Source: Rhizobium lentis (GTDB lineage Bacteria > Pseudomonadota > Alphaproteobacteria > Rhizobiales > Rhizobiaceae). From it: 64,000 nt of DNA. The stretch is taken from the NCBI RefSeq assembly GCF_017352135.1, contig NZ_CP071458.1, forward strand, positions 205,902 through 269,901. Direction: 5' to 3'. Position numbers and translations under genes: made by a program. Under the pieces are notes generated by a model, which was given only the letters and a program-made list of their open reading frames with translations, did no database searches and was not told where the DNA came from. Of this stretch, positions 54,606 to 63,543 are shown piece by piece (position 1 is the first letter of the stretch; each line of letters starts with the position of its first letter).

Positions 54606-55166
54606 TCAACGTTCGAACCGTTCCAGCATCCTCTTCAGTTGTGCATTTTGCTTTTGGAGCTTGCGCGCCAGTTGGTCTCGGAGCAGCCTGATCTCTTCAT
54701 CAAGGCTGATTGCATCGGCAGAACCGGCGGGAACACGTGGAGAAGGTGGGAGAGCGACTGCAATCGTTTCTGCTCTCTTGTCCCGTCTGCTGCGCTTTCG
54801 AGTTGCACCTTCGCCAGTCTGCGAGGGCTTTGGTGTGTCGTACGAGGCTGTACCGGCGTCATCGGATAAGACCGGATTAGCCGCCTCCACGGGACTAGCG
54901 CTTTCGACATCTGTCGTGTCATCAACAACGCTTGCCGTTTCCTCGGAATGATCCGGGTCCGCCGGAACCGCCGGGGAATGACCGTGAAGAACTGGCTTTT
55001 CGTCCGCCGGACGGTCTGCGCCGTCCAACTCGTTGTTGTCTGCTGTTTCAGTCGGCTTGGCGATGGCCAATACGTCCGGCTTCACGTCATCGGTCGAGCC
55101 GTGTTCTTGCCTCTGCTGCCGTCGCGGGGACACCAGCCGGGCAAGAAGTTTCCAAGGAGACGCCAT
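54606..55166 (-). CDS. Hypothetical protein with C-terminal coiled coil, SyrB neighbour
   Basis: The 186-residue protein starts MASPWKLLARLVSPRRQQRQ, has a long polar and acidic middle, then a basic patch RKRSRRDKR and ends in a heptad-like coiled coil (EEIRLLRDQLARKLQKQNAQLK). It is related in layout to the SyrB-like protein upstream (basic linker, coiled coil with QL-AEKL). No catalytic motif is seen. It lies 132 bp after the SyrB-like gene on the same strand. Confidence 0.6.
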   Translation of the reverse strand: MASPWKLLARLVSPRRQQRQEHGSTDDVKPDVLAIAKPTETADNNELDGADRPADEKPVLHGHSPAVPADPDHSEETASVVDDTTDVESASPVEAANPVLSDDAGTASYDTPKPSQTGEGATRKRSRRDKRAETIAVALPPSPRVPAGSADAISLDEEIRLLRDQLARKLQKQNAQLKRMLERFER

Positions 55167-55298
55167 TTTATTCGACCTCGAATTCTACTCCGGTATGCAT
55201 ACCGCGAGCAAAAGCGTTGGCGGCAGAACGAACCGCCGCCAAAAAGTACACTTCAATAAGCATGAGAATGCGGCCAGCACTTGGCCGTCTGCTGCCAA

Positions 55299-55700
55299 TC
55301 AACCGAGGTTGAGTCGCTTTCGAAGATCGGCATTTTCAGCACGGAGCTTCTCCGCCAGCAGCTTGCGCAGCCTCTGGTTTTCCTCTTCGAGCTGCAGAAG
55401 ATCCGCGATCTCATCAACTGCCGCCACCGGCGGTGCAGCCGCTATTTGGATAGCCTTCGGAGCGCGTTTGACGGGCGCACGCTTGGCACTCACCGTACCT
55501 TCGTCAGACTTTGGCCTGCGTCCTCTCTTCTGCTTGACAGCTGCGGCACTCGCAGTCGCTGCCGGTTGCACGGAAACGACGGCTGCGGCCGTTTCAGGCA
55601 CCGCTTTCTTGGCGCGAGGTTTGCGCACCTTCTTCGGTGCATCGGGCGCCACGGCGGCCGGCGTTTCAGCATTGGTCATCGTATCGTTTTCGTCGGCCAT
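55299..55700 (-). CDS. syrB: SyrB-like regulatory protein
   Basis: ATG 55700 has AGGAGACCATA upstream and gives MADENDTMTNAETPAAV, then a Lys/Arg/Pro-rich middle and a C-terminal coiled coil LLQLEEENQRLRKLLAEKLR ending RKRLNLG, as in SyrB, which in S. meliloti represses syrM. The frame continues upstream without stop to 56078, adding 126 residues (KSGRRKLNSKPNSIWGDTDL and more) that look protein-like. Either a longer fusion is made, or two genes are fused in frame. I chose the short form because of its ribosome site. Confidence 0.65.
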   Translation of the reverse strand: MADENDTMTNAETPAAVAPDAPKKVRKPRAKKAVPETAAAVVSVQPAATASAAAVKQKRGRRPKSDEGTVSAKRAPVKRAPKAIQIAAAPPVAAVDEIADLLQLEEENQRLRKLLAEKLRAENADLRKRLNLG

Positions 55701-56078
55701 TATGGTCTCCTGTAAAGCCGATGCATTTGTCTCCTGCTCGATCGGCAGTGTCAATAACGACCCGGCCTGTTCTTCTCCGGATACAAGCATCTCGCTGCTT
55801 CTTGCCTGAGGAGTTAATGACATAAATGGCATTGCCTCGTCCTGCAGATCTTGAGCAACGGACTTGAGATCGGTGTCTCCCCAAATCGAATTCGGTTTAG
55901 AATTGAGTTTTCGCCGACCTGATTTGTACTCGACGGCAAAGCTGCGCTGCACTTTTTTCACTTTAGGAAGCCTCGGGTGTCTGTGGCAATTTTTCAGCGA
56001 TGTCTTCAGTTTCGCAACAAGCCTTTCAGATAACGACTGCAGTCCATTCGGTCTATCCTTTTTAAGTATTCGGCTCAA

Positions 56079-56483
56079 ACGCGGCTCCAGTCGCAGAGAA
56101 CCACTTATGGACGCAACTGTGACAAAACGATAGAATCGCAGCCGTCGGGATATAGTTCCGTTGGCGCCGCTTCATTGTGGCTGATTCTTGTTGACTACAT
56201 CGCGTTCTGAGCGGAGGAAATCGATGCGGCAGTCCGGGCCACCCCCTGCAGCATCTTGATCGTTTGTCTGTTTATCAAGAGGCGCACCGCCGAGCGCTGA
56301 CTTTCGGTGCGACCGCCCGCGGATTATCGCGGCATTCGGCCACAATGTTCACTTAATACCGCGCAATATTTAAAGCTATTCGGTAACCTCGGTAAGACCG
56401 ATGCTGGCCGCGAGGAACCCGGCAAACACCCCGGCCTTCTGGCGAACATTGACAGGTCCTACCCATCGGCAAACCATCTGCAA
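56079..56483. other. Intergenic region, nothing recognised
   Basis: No frame with family features. It lies between divergent genes (syrB-like on minus, 103-residue ORF on plus) and so probably contains both promoters. No NifA, FixK or nod-box type element was found. Confidence 0.35.
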
Positions 56484-56795
56484 ATGTCCTACACTGCCGC
56501 CTTTATCTCTGAACTCACCCGGGCGGCCAACGAGGTCGACAAACTGAGCACTGGCGAATACCGCCGCTTAGTCGAACGCGCGGTAAGAATGGTGCGGGAG
56601 ATGCGCCTGGAAACCGGCACTCGCCCCAGCCGCGGAATTTATGTTGCGATGGGGGACCTTGAGATCGGTGCGTTGATGACAGAGGCTGCTGCGAATAACG
56701 ACGAAGTCGAGGGTGTTTTGCTGAACCTCGCCGGCATGATCCGAGCGCTGAAGATCATGGTGGATGGGAAGATTGACGTGCGGAAGAGCGATTAA
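56484..56795 (+). CDS. Conserved-type hypothetical protein, 103 residues
   Basis: From ATG 56484 the product reads MSYTAAFISELTRAANEVDK, RRLVERAVRMVREMRLETGT, then DLEIGALMTEAAANNDEVEG and VLLNLAGMIRALKIM. It is helical throughout, with even hydrophobic spacing. No domain is known to me. The ribosome site is weak. The frame opens at 56307 but the added part is unlike a protein. Confidence 0.5.
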   Translation: MSYTAAFISELTRAANEVDKLSTGEYRRLVERAVRMVREMRLETGTRPSRGIYVAMGDLEIGALMTEAAANNDEVEGVLLNLAGMIRALKIMVDGKIDVRKSD

Positions 56796-57171
56796 GCGAG
56801 TTGGTGTTGGGATGCCCAAACTCCCGCTTTGTAGAGAACCTGAGTAGATATCATTGATCCGCGTGACCTCAATCAGTTGGCATCCGCAAATTTGATCGCA
56901 CATCTCTACATTAACCGTATTCCAAAGATCGTGGAGTGCCCTAACTCGACCGACTCCATTGTCATGCTCCCTTTAAAAACTCGATGTGTTGCCCGCGTCA
57001 GGCTTTGCGAACGGTTTTCGCCAAAACAATGATCGCCCGTATCGACGATCTTCGCAGCTTCTCGGTTGATCGCGATGGCGCCTCGGCGAGGAACGCCCAG
57101 GTCTGCTCGTGCTGCCGCTTGCCCGCGAAGTCAGTAAAGCTTCGCCGGCTATGTGCGGGGAATACTGTTCG
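56796..57171. other. Intergenic region, nothing recognised
   Basis: Only short frames without family features occur. It separates two convergent genes. No T-rich hairpin was found. Confidence 0.3.
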
Positions 57172-57597
57172 TCAACATTTGCGCATCGCCCGCGCGGATT
57201 CGCGTTGCAGCGTTTCCAGCAGATGCAATGCTCGATCAGCTAGGCCCGCCGGAACAAAGATGTGGTCGTGGTGATATGCTGCCACCATGTTGCACGGTAT
57301 GCCAGCTTCTGCGAGAGAGGCAGCAACGCCCGCCGTAAGGCCGACGCCATCGAGCGCAGAATTCACATTGAGCGTGATCTGGCGCATCGCAAGTGAAGTT
57401 TCGAACCCCGCTTCGTGCGCCTCTCCTTTCGCAAGGATGACCGTCAAACCTTCTCTTTCGTGAAATGTCCCAATCGGATTCAGATTGTGGACTTTGCTCC
57501 CTTCACTGGGTATCGAGCAGAACACATACTCGCCGTCTTCGAGCGAGGGCGTCATGTTCGACAGCATTTCGAACTTGTCTCGCGACACAATAGTCAT
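57172..57597 (-). CDS. ACT-domain protein
   Basis: The 141-residue protein has two ACT-like halves: EDGEYVFCSIPSEGSKVHNL with EGLTVILAKGEAHEAGF, then MRQITLNVNSALDGVGLTAG and ASLAEAGIPCNMVAAYHHDH with IFVP. Such double-ACT proteins (ACT_3 type, CASTOR-like) bind amino acids or similar ligands. It has no catalytic part. It is monocistronic on the minus strand. Confidence 0.75.
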   Translation of the reverse strand: MTIVSRDKFEMLSNMTPSLEDGEYVFCSIPSEGSKVHNLNPIGTFHEREGLTVILAKGEAHEAGFETSLAMRQITLNVNSALDGVGLTAGVAASLAEAGIPCNMVAAYHHDHIFVPAGLADRALHLLETLQRESARAMRKC

Positions 57598-58143
57598 TTT
57601 AGAGGTCTCCTTTGCCTATCATCATGATGTCTTAGGTGTTCATTGTCTAAGACGGGGCGCGAACAAATGAGATTTCCTTAACTGGCATAAGGCAGATTGA
57701 CGATGTTGGATCGATGAGCGGGCGGCCAAAGTACTTCGGATTACTCCTTCGGCGGTCCCGTAACATATTAGAGCGCTTGAGGAAAAGGCCGGCGGTCTTG
57801 ATCATCCGCGGTCATCCGTGCCGGCCTACCCCAATTGGAGAGTGGATATCCCGTCACGCCCACGACATTCGCACGACAACGCTGACTCCTTCTTAGAGGC
57901 ACGGCTACGTATGAAGCAACGGTTCTGCTCACGTTACTCGCTCTTCCCGCAATTGGCGTCATCCGGACATCTTTCGCGATGCGCCCCTATAAATCCAACG
58001 GTTCGCTACCTCACGACAGCGCCGGCATCCCTTAGTGTCGCGGTAACGCACAGGGTGGCTCCTGCGTCGGGGTCGAAGTAAAGCGACAACGTTAGGCCGT
58101 AAGCCGTCGTCAGGGCCGCAGACTATGCCGCCTAAGAGTTCAA
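57598..58143. other. Decayed stretch, no gene recognised
   Basis: Short overlapping frames occur on both strands, one reading VGVTGYPLSNWGRPARMTAD on minus, but none belongs to a recognised family. It borders an IS66 fragment, so it is likely transposon debris. Confidence 0.3.
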
Positions 58144-58270
58144 TCAGTCGATTACCAGTTAGACCGAAGCAGCTGATCAGCCTTCTGATGGACACATCGG
58201 CAACGCAGGCAAGAAGGTGGGCAAGCCAGGCTTGGGCTTCGACGCCGTTTAGATTGGCGATCATCGTGGA
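58144..58270 (-). mobile_element. Fragment of an IS66-family transposase C-terminus
   Basis: The minus strand reads STMIANLNGVEAQAWLAHLL and ACVADVSIRRL, matching the last residues of IS66 TnpC (LNGVDPQAWLADVLARIADHKI). The PWNW ending is lost. No repeats or other element parts remain. Confidence 0.6.
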
Positions 58271-58459
58271 CGGAATGTGAGATTTGCTCATGGGCACGAT
58301 CATGAACCTTCCCTGCCCCGTTGACAGGATGCTCCAAAAAACTGCGTCACCGATACAACGAGGGGCGCGTTTGCCTAGGGGCCGGGGCCAACCGTTGTGT
58401 CGCGCAGGTTCCAATTCAACCGAAGGTCCAGCGTCGTCCCGGCCGTCGCTCGACCGTTG

Positions 58460-59410
58460 TCAGGCATCTGCAAAAAGCTTCCCGTTCATGTACTTTAGAC
58501 CGGTGTCGCTCGCGACCGTGACGACCGTCTTACCCTGCCCCAACTCCTTGGCCAAACGAATCGCCGCAGTGACATTGAGGCCCGTGGACGTACCGACCTG
58601 CAATCCTTCCTCCCGTGCCAATCGGTGACACATAGCGCGTGCTTCCTCTTCCGGAATGCTGCGCGCTTCGTCATAGAGATCTTGATTGAGCAAAGGCGGA
58701 ACGAAGCCTACCCCTATGCCCTCGACGTGGTGGGTTCCGGCCCAACCTTTAGATATGACAGGTGAGGAGGCCGGCTCCAGAACCACAATGCGAACCGACG
58801 CTGAGCGCGACTTCAGAATCCTTGCCACACCCATTGTCATCCCTGCCACACCAACTGCGCCACAGAAGGCGTCGATACCGTCTGGAAATTGTTTGACCAA
58901 CTCATGGCCGATTTCCTCGTAGCCAATCAAGGCGTCGAGGTTGTTAAACTGGTCCGAATAATAGCAGTCTGATCGGATGGAGACCTCCTGGGCTTGACGG
59001 ATCATAGACGGAATCAGATCGGCCGAGATTTCGCCGGACGGGCTGTGGATCAGATCAATGGTTGCGCCAAAGCTGCGCATCGTACGCAACTTCTCCATGG
59101 CAAAGGCGTTGGAAGAAGCCACAATGAAATGATAGCCTTTCACTGCGCAAACGAAGGCGAGCGAGGACCCCGTGCTTCCCCCACTCGCCTCGACTACTGT
59201 CATTCCTGGCTTCAAATCTCCGCGGCGCTCAGCCTCTTCTATGATGGATTTTGCCATGCGGTCTTTATACGAGCCTGTCGGGTTGAAATACTCGAGCTTC
59301 ACAAAGACTTGAGCGCTCCCGTCCGGTACGACGCGACGCAGGCGTATGACCGGTGTATTGCCAATAGCGTTTAGCGCTGACTCGACGGGGGGCGGGGGGC
59401 TCAGTTGCAT
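58460..59410 (-). CDS. Cysteine synthase family PLP enzyme
   Basis: The 316-residue protein has the fold-type II pattern: the PLP lysine in NPTGSYKDRMA, the substrate loop EASGGSTGSSLAFVCAVKGY, and the C-terminal SDTGLKYMNGKLF. The usual ASGGNTG is replaced by ASGGSTG, a difference from housekeeping CysK. It makes cysteine or a related beta-substituted alanine from O-acetylserine. It lies alone on the minus strand. A plasmid-borne specialised enzyme is likely, but its product is not evident. Confidence 0.8.
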   Translation of the reverse strand: MQLSPPPPVESALNAIGNTPVIRLRRVVPDGSAQVFVKLEYFNPTGSYKDRMAKSIIEEAERRGDLKPGMTVVEASGGSTGSSLAFVCAVKGYHFIVASSNAFAMEKLRTMRSFGATIDLIHSPSGEISADLIPSMIRQAQEVSIRSDCYYSDQFNNLDALIGYEEIGHELVKQFPDGIDAFCGAVGVAGMTMGVARILKSRSASVRIVVLEPASSPVISKGWAGTHHVEGIGVGFVPPLLNQDLYDEARSIPEEEARAMCHRLAREEGLQVGTSTGLNVTAAIRLAKELGQGKTVVTVASDTGLKYMNGKLFADA

Positions 59411-59799
59411 GTTTTATTTGTCCTTCCGGTTGATCGTCTAGCGTCTATTGGGCAAGCCACCCAAGTGAACCGCGTGTTGAGTTTTCGATGGGCGTCAAAC
59501 CGATGCAAAACACCCAAGGAGATCATACAGCGGATTCCCACGAAGTTTCCCAAGAGACTGCTGAACCTTGGAATCGAGCTGCACGCGATGATGCCGAACT
59601 TGCGAGCGGAAGAACTGCGCCAGCCGCGCCATTCCCCTTGAAGAGTCAGCTGGTTGTCGAACATCACAGCCGAGGTTCCCTGCCCTACCCTTGAAAACTG
59701 TGCCCGAGTTGAACAGCATCCCATTGAAGCGCGACCCGTGAGTTGCTGCACCCACCTTCCTTGAGGAGGTAGAGCCGTGGAAAAAGCTGTTCAACGATG
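59411..59799. other. Intergenic region upstream of the cysteine-synthase-like gene
   Basis: No frame with family features was found in six frames. It should hold the promoter for the minus-strand gene ending at 58460; no -24/-12 pattern was found. Confidence 0.3.
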
Positions 59800-60033
59800 T
59801 CAGCGCGGCGCATCGCATATCTTTTCTAGAATCCCTAGAACGGATGCAGTCCTTCGGATCCTCGACGCGTCGAAATCCGCGTCATTCTCCAGAGCTGTCA
59901 CCTCTGCCACAGTCAGACCAGTGGTTTCTGCGACGTCGTCCAGCGAATAGCCGCGAGCCAGGCGAGCTTCTGCAAGCAGGGCGCCAACGGACGGGGCAAC
60001 TGGGGGTTTCGCAATCTTCGAGACCATGTTCAT
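59800..60033 (-). CDS. Small HTH (XRE-type) regulator
   Basis: ATG 60033 gives a 77-residue protein MNMVSKIAKPPVAPSVGALL, then AEARLARGYSLDDVAETTGL and TVAEVTALENDAD, a single XRE helix-turn-helix. It lacks an effector domain. The frame is open upstream to 60327, but that part is not protein-like. GGAG lies about 12 bases before the start. Confidence 0.6.
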   Translation of the reverse strand: MNMVSKIAKPPVAPSVGALLAEARLARGYSLDDVAETTGLTVAEVTALENDADFDASRIRRTASVLGILEKICDAPR

Positions 60034-60554
60034 GTCGATTAAGGCTCCTTTTGGCAGCCGGAAAACGTGCATCCGTTTTCTAGTTCCACCGCTGCCGACC
60101 GCGTCCGGCAACGGACAGTTTCTTCGAATTCCGCGGGCGCACTTTCTATCAGTTTGTGCAGCGGAGTACAGGTCTGACGCGATGAAGGGCGGACAACCCT
60201 TGCGTAGCAGCCGACGAGAGGTAACCCAAGCTCCCAACTGCGGCGCACACTCACGACGGCCGACAAGTAGCTTCCGATCTGGCAGGAGCGTTCGCCCCGG
60301 TAGGGAAGCTCGTAGGGAGTGATGCACTGATCATTCCCAAGCGGAGAACGATGGACAAACAACTCGAGAGTTGCCTCGGCGCGATACGCTCATGGCCCGC
60401 AGATTCGGCCAGAGCCTGTGAGAAACCTGCCGGGCGCTGTTGATCGGCCGTCGTCTTGAAGAGATCGCCTGAGAACGGCGCTTGGGGATCAAGCGCAGCA
60501 GCCTGAGCTCAAGGGTCCGTCATCTTTAAGGATTTGAGGAACTTCGAGCGCCCG
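60034..60554. other. Intergenic region, nothing recognised
   Basis: No family features in any frame. It lies between an HTH gene and the terminator of the MocB-like gene, both reading leftwards. Confidence 0.3.
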
Positions 60555-60584
60555 AAAAAAGGATGCGGACAAAGCCCGCATCCT
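60555..60584 (-). terminator. Rho-independent terminator of the MocB paralogue
   Basis: On the minus strand AGGATGCGG-gctttgt-CCGCATCCT is a perfect 9-bp stem followed by TTTTTT. It starts 15 bases after the stop of the binding-protein gene. It is the clearest terminator in the window and indicates a single-gene transcript end. Confidence 0.9.
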
Positions 60585-60598
60585 GTGTGGCGTTCGCC

Positions 60599-61528
60599 TC
60601 AGTTCTTCGTGACGAAGTCCTTGACGTTGGCAGGCGTCACGAGCTGGAAGGGAATGTAGACCTTCTTGTCGATCTTTTCGCCCTTGGCGAGCTTGAGCGC
60701 TGCATCGAGCGAGCCCTTGCCCTGGCCGGCGGCATCCTGGAACACGGTGACGTCAAGATCACCTGCCTGCATGGCGGCAAGCGCGTCCTGCGTGGCGTCG
60801 ACGCCACCGACGACGACCTTGCTCATATCCTTGCCGGCTGCCTTCAGCGCCTGGATGGCGCCGATCGCCATTTCGTCGTTGTTGGAGATCACGGCGTCGA
60901 ATTCGATGCCGCTGGAGAGCCAGTTGGTCATCAGGTCGGCGCCCTGGGTGCGGTCCCAGTTCGCCGTCTGCTCTTCGACGATCTCCAGGCCCTTGCATTC
61001 ATCCGTCTTGATGACGTCATGAACGTCCTGGGTCCGCATGCGCGCAGCCTGGTTGGAGAGCTCGCCCATGATGACGACGGCCTTGCCTTTGCCGCCGAGA
61101 ATGCGGCAGATTTCCTTGGTTTCCAGCGTGCCGGATTCCTGCTCGTTGGAAGCGACGAAGGCCTGCTTCTCCGGCAGCGTGTCGACGTTGACCGGCTGAC
61201 GGTTGACGTAAACCAGCGGAATGCCGGCATCAGCCGCGAGCTTCGACATTGCCGTGGTCGCATCGGTATCGACAGGGTTGACGATGATCGCATCGACCTT
61301 GGATGCGATGAAATTCTGGATCTGGCTCTGCTGCTTGGAAACGTCGTTCTGTGCGTCTTCGACCTGCAGCGTCACGCCGCTCAGTGTCTTTGCATAATCG
61401 GTCATGCCGTTGCGCAGAACGGTCAGGAAATTGTCGTCGAATTTCGCCATCGAGACGCCGACCGTTTCTGCGTGAGCGGCCGTCGACAGGGCGAGCGCCA
61501 TCGCGGTGCCCAGGATAAACTTTTTCAT
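60599..61528 (-). CDS. Periplasmic sugar/inositol-binding protein, MocB paralogue
   Basis: ATG 61528 gives a 309-residue protein with signal peptide MKKFILGTAMALALSTAAHA and a LacI/RbsB-type mature part. It is very close to MocB at 47708 in length and text (QSQIQNFIASKVDAIIVNPV, NNDEMAIGAIQALKAAG, FQDAAGQGKGSLDAALKLAK). It ends in a strong terminator. No permease or ATPase gene is adjacent. A related inositol or rhizopine ligand is likely. Confidence 0.85.
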   Translation of the reverse strand: MKKFILGTAMALALSTAAHAETVGVSMAKFDDNFLTVLRNGMTDYAKTLSGVTLQVEDAQNDVSKQQSQIQNFIASKVDAIIVNPVDTDATTAMSKLAADAGIPLVYVNRQPVNVDTLPEKQAFVASNEQESGTLETKEICRILGGKGKAVVIMGELSNQAARMRTQDVHDVIKTDECKGLEIVEEQTANWDRTQGADLMTNWLSSGIEFDAVISNNDEMAIGAIQALKAAGKDMSKVVVGGVDATQDALAAMQAGDLDVTVFQDAAGQGKGSLDAALKLAKGEKIDKKVYIPFQLVTPANVKDFVTKN

Positions 61529-62493
61529 TTTCACTTCCTCCACAAAGCGGTGCCCGGCTGCACCCTCCTCACGCCGGGTTTCCAGCACACTGGCCGAAAA
61601 CATTTATCAGGGCTGCCAGAAAAAAAGGCCGAACATCACCATAAGATATCAAGACAATCTCGATGCTCGCGACTAGCCCCTCTTTCGCCGCTACTTGACT
61701 CGCGCGAGCCCCAAATTTTTTGTGCCTAATTTGATGATTTAAGTCCGCAGACTTCAACAGCGCCAATGCCGAGCGTCTTTCACCGAAGACACCACAATGA
61801 TGCAAAGCTGACACATGCAATATTGTCCAATCTCTCCGTCAGCTTTCGCGTGATCGCGAGGCAACGTGACGAAGTTTGGCAAGCTTCTATCTATTTCGTT
61901 TTGCGGTCCATTCATCGTCGTTTGTAAAACCTCTCATTCTTGAAAGAATCGTCGCCGTGAATGAGAGAACCCCATCAGTCCCCGGATATTTTCAGGAATA
62001 TCGAATGCGATGGCAGGAGGGATTAAAAAGAGCGGCGCCGCGCAATGGACCGGGCGGTCGCTGAATTGGGCCGGTCGAGGCGGCAAGTCTACACTCTTGC
62101 AGAGCTCCTGGCTCCGGCGCAGACCTCTCTGGATATGTCGTTGGCATCGACATGTCATCTGCACTTTTCGATGCGATCTCATTTCCTGACCATGTCCAAT
62201 CGCTGGCAATAGATTGTGCAAATACACGAGGGGTAAAAACAATCATGCCCGAATTCTCAACCGAAAGCTGATGGCCGTACCCCTGCCATGGCGACTCTCT
62301 CAGCGTCAGCTTCGGACTGCTTGAATCGACGGTCGAAATCCGCGCGTTCCTCTCCGCGGCCGCGTTAAGTTCCGAGAAGGAGTGATGCATTGAGACGGCA
62401 AACTCCTCAAATGCGACCGGCGACAACCGCATTCAGAACCGTGCCGGGCGTTGATGCACGGATCTGGAATTGAACGGATGGGGATCTTTGAAA
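61529..62493. other. Long stretch without a recognised gene
   Basis: Open frames (for example 61934-62432) do not belong to a family I can name. It should contain the promoter of the MocB paralogue. The right part may be debris of the IS5 element. Confidence 0.3.
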
Positions 62494-62701
62494 CGGCTGA
62501 TCCGTGGTGCCTTGCAGCGGACGGATTTCGGCGTGCGCAGTCAAGCATGCGATTGAGAACAGCGCAGCCGATGACGCCTTCGGTCTCCTGACCAGGCCGC
62601 GACCTCACCCGCAGACGCCGCCCGATGATGGACTTGTATCGCCCGATTGCCGTTTCGACCAGCGAGCGTTTGCCGTAGCCGTTAGAGAGCTGCCATTTCA
62701 T
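62494..62701 (-). mobile_element. C-terminal fragment of an IS5-family transposase
   Basis: The minus strand reads MKWQLSNGYGKRSLVETAIG, RYKSIIGRRLRVRSRPGQET and EGVIGCAVLNRML, the conserved end of IS5-group transposases (RSLVETAMFRYKTIIGxRLRAR...ACxVLNRM) with the catalytic Glu in VETAI. The N-terminal catalytic part is missing. No terminal repeats were found. Confidence 0.75.
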
Positions 62702-62978
62702 GCGGCCGCCAAAGACAGGAAGTGCGATATATATAGAAGTATATACAATAATATATTCCATAACTCTCGGGTTTTTTGCAATAGAGAGTAAGATCTGCCA
62801 AATTAAAAACGATATACTTTGAAATATATCCGACACATCTATTGCGTTGCTTGTCGTTTTCATCAAGTGTCCTGTTATGATGAGTTACGACAGTGCAACA
62901 GGAAGATTCTTTCCCATGACAGCTGAAATCTTGCCGGCGACGTCATCGTCGGGAGGCTTGCACAAGGAGCACGACGAC

Positions 62979-63227
62979 ATGGAGCACCAAAAGAAATCAG
63001 ACAAGCGCCTTGGCTACTCGCATCTGCGGTTGGCAACCATCGACGGCGTGTCGCTGCCTGGTCTACAATTGTCACTCGACCGGCAGGAGGGCTCTGTGTC
63101 GGCGAAGAAGACCTTTTTCGAACAAATGCTCCTGGATTTTGCTTTCGGTTGCTACCTATTTTATCCGATCCAGCTATATGAACATCCCGCAACGAGCGAG
63201 AGGACGACAAAGGCGCTAAACCGTTAA
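62979..63227 (+). CDS. Hypothetical protein, 82 residues
   Basis: ATG 62979 follows AAGGAGCACGACGAC, which decides the start over 62847. The product MEHQKKSDKRLGYSHLRLAT, IDGVSLPGLQLSLDRQEGSV ... has no recognised family. It might be part of a larger gene whose frame has shifted. Confidence 0.4.
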   Translation: MEHQKKSDKRLGYSHLRLATIDGVSLPGLQLSLDRQEGSVSAKKTFFEQMLLDFAFGCYLFYPIQLYEHPATSERTTKALNR

Positions 63228-63543
63228 GTGAATTGGGAGAGTTTGGACCGGCCGCCACGTTCCTCCTTTGAAATCCACGTCTATCGGGTTTCCATATTTC
63301 AGGATGGAAGCGTCGGCTCGGGCACACAGGCTTCAACAGGTACGAAGCAGCACCGCAGGAACATCGGAAGATGGCAAGAAAGTCTATCGGGAACCCGACC
63401 GTTAAACGGTACCTGCAAGGCGCAGTTCAAATCTTGCTGCCGGTATCAAATACGCTGACAACGCGCGCTCGCCTGCCAATATCAAGGAAATTTGACGCGC
63501 AGGGTTCGCCCAACAAATTTACTGCAGAAAGGATTCGTTCTCC
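63228..63543. other. Intergenic region before the exported protein gene
   Basis: No gene recognised. It contains the ribosome site AGAAAGGATTCGTTC just before 63544. Confidence 0.35.

Noticed and set aside
60563..61729. 388-aa plus-strand frame
   Set aside because: Antisense to the MocB paralogue, which has a signal peptide and a terminator.
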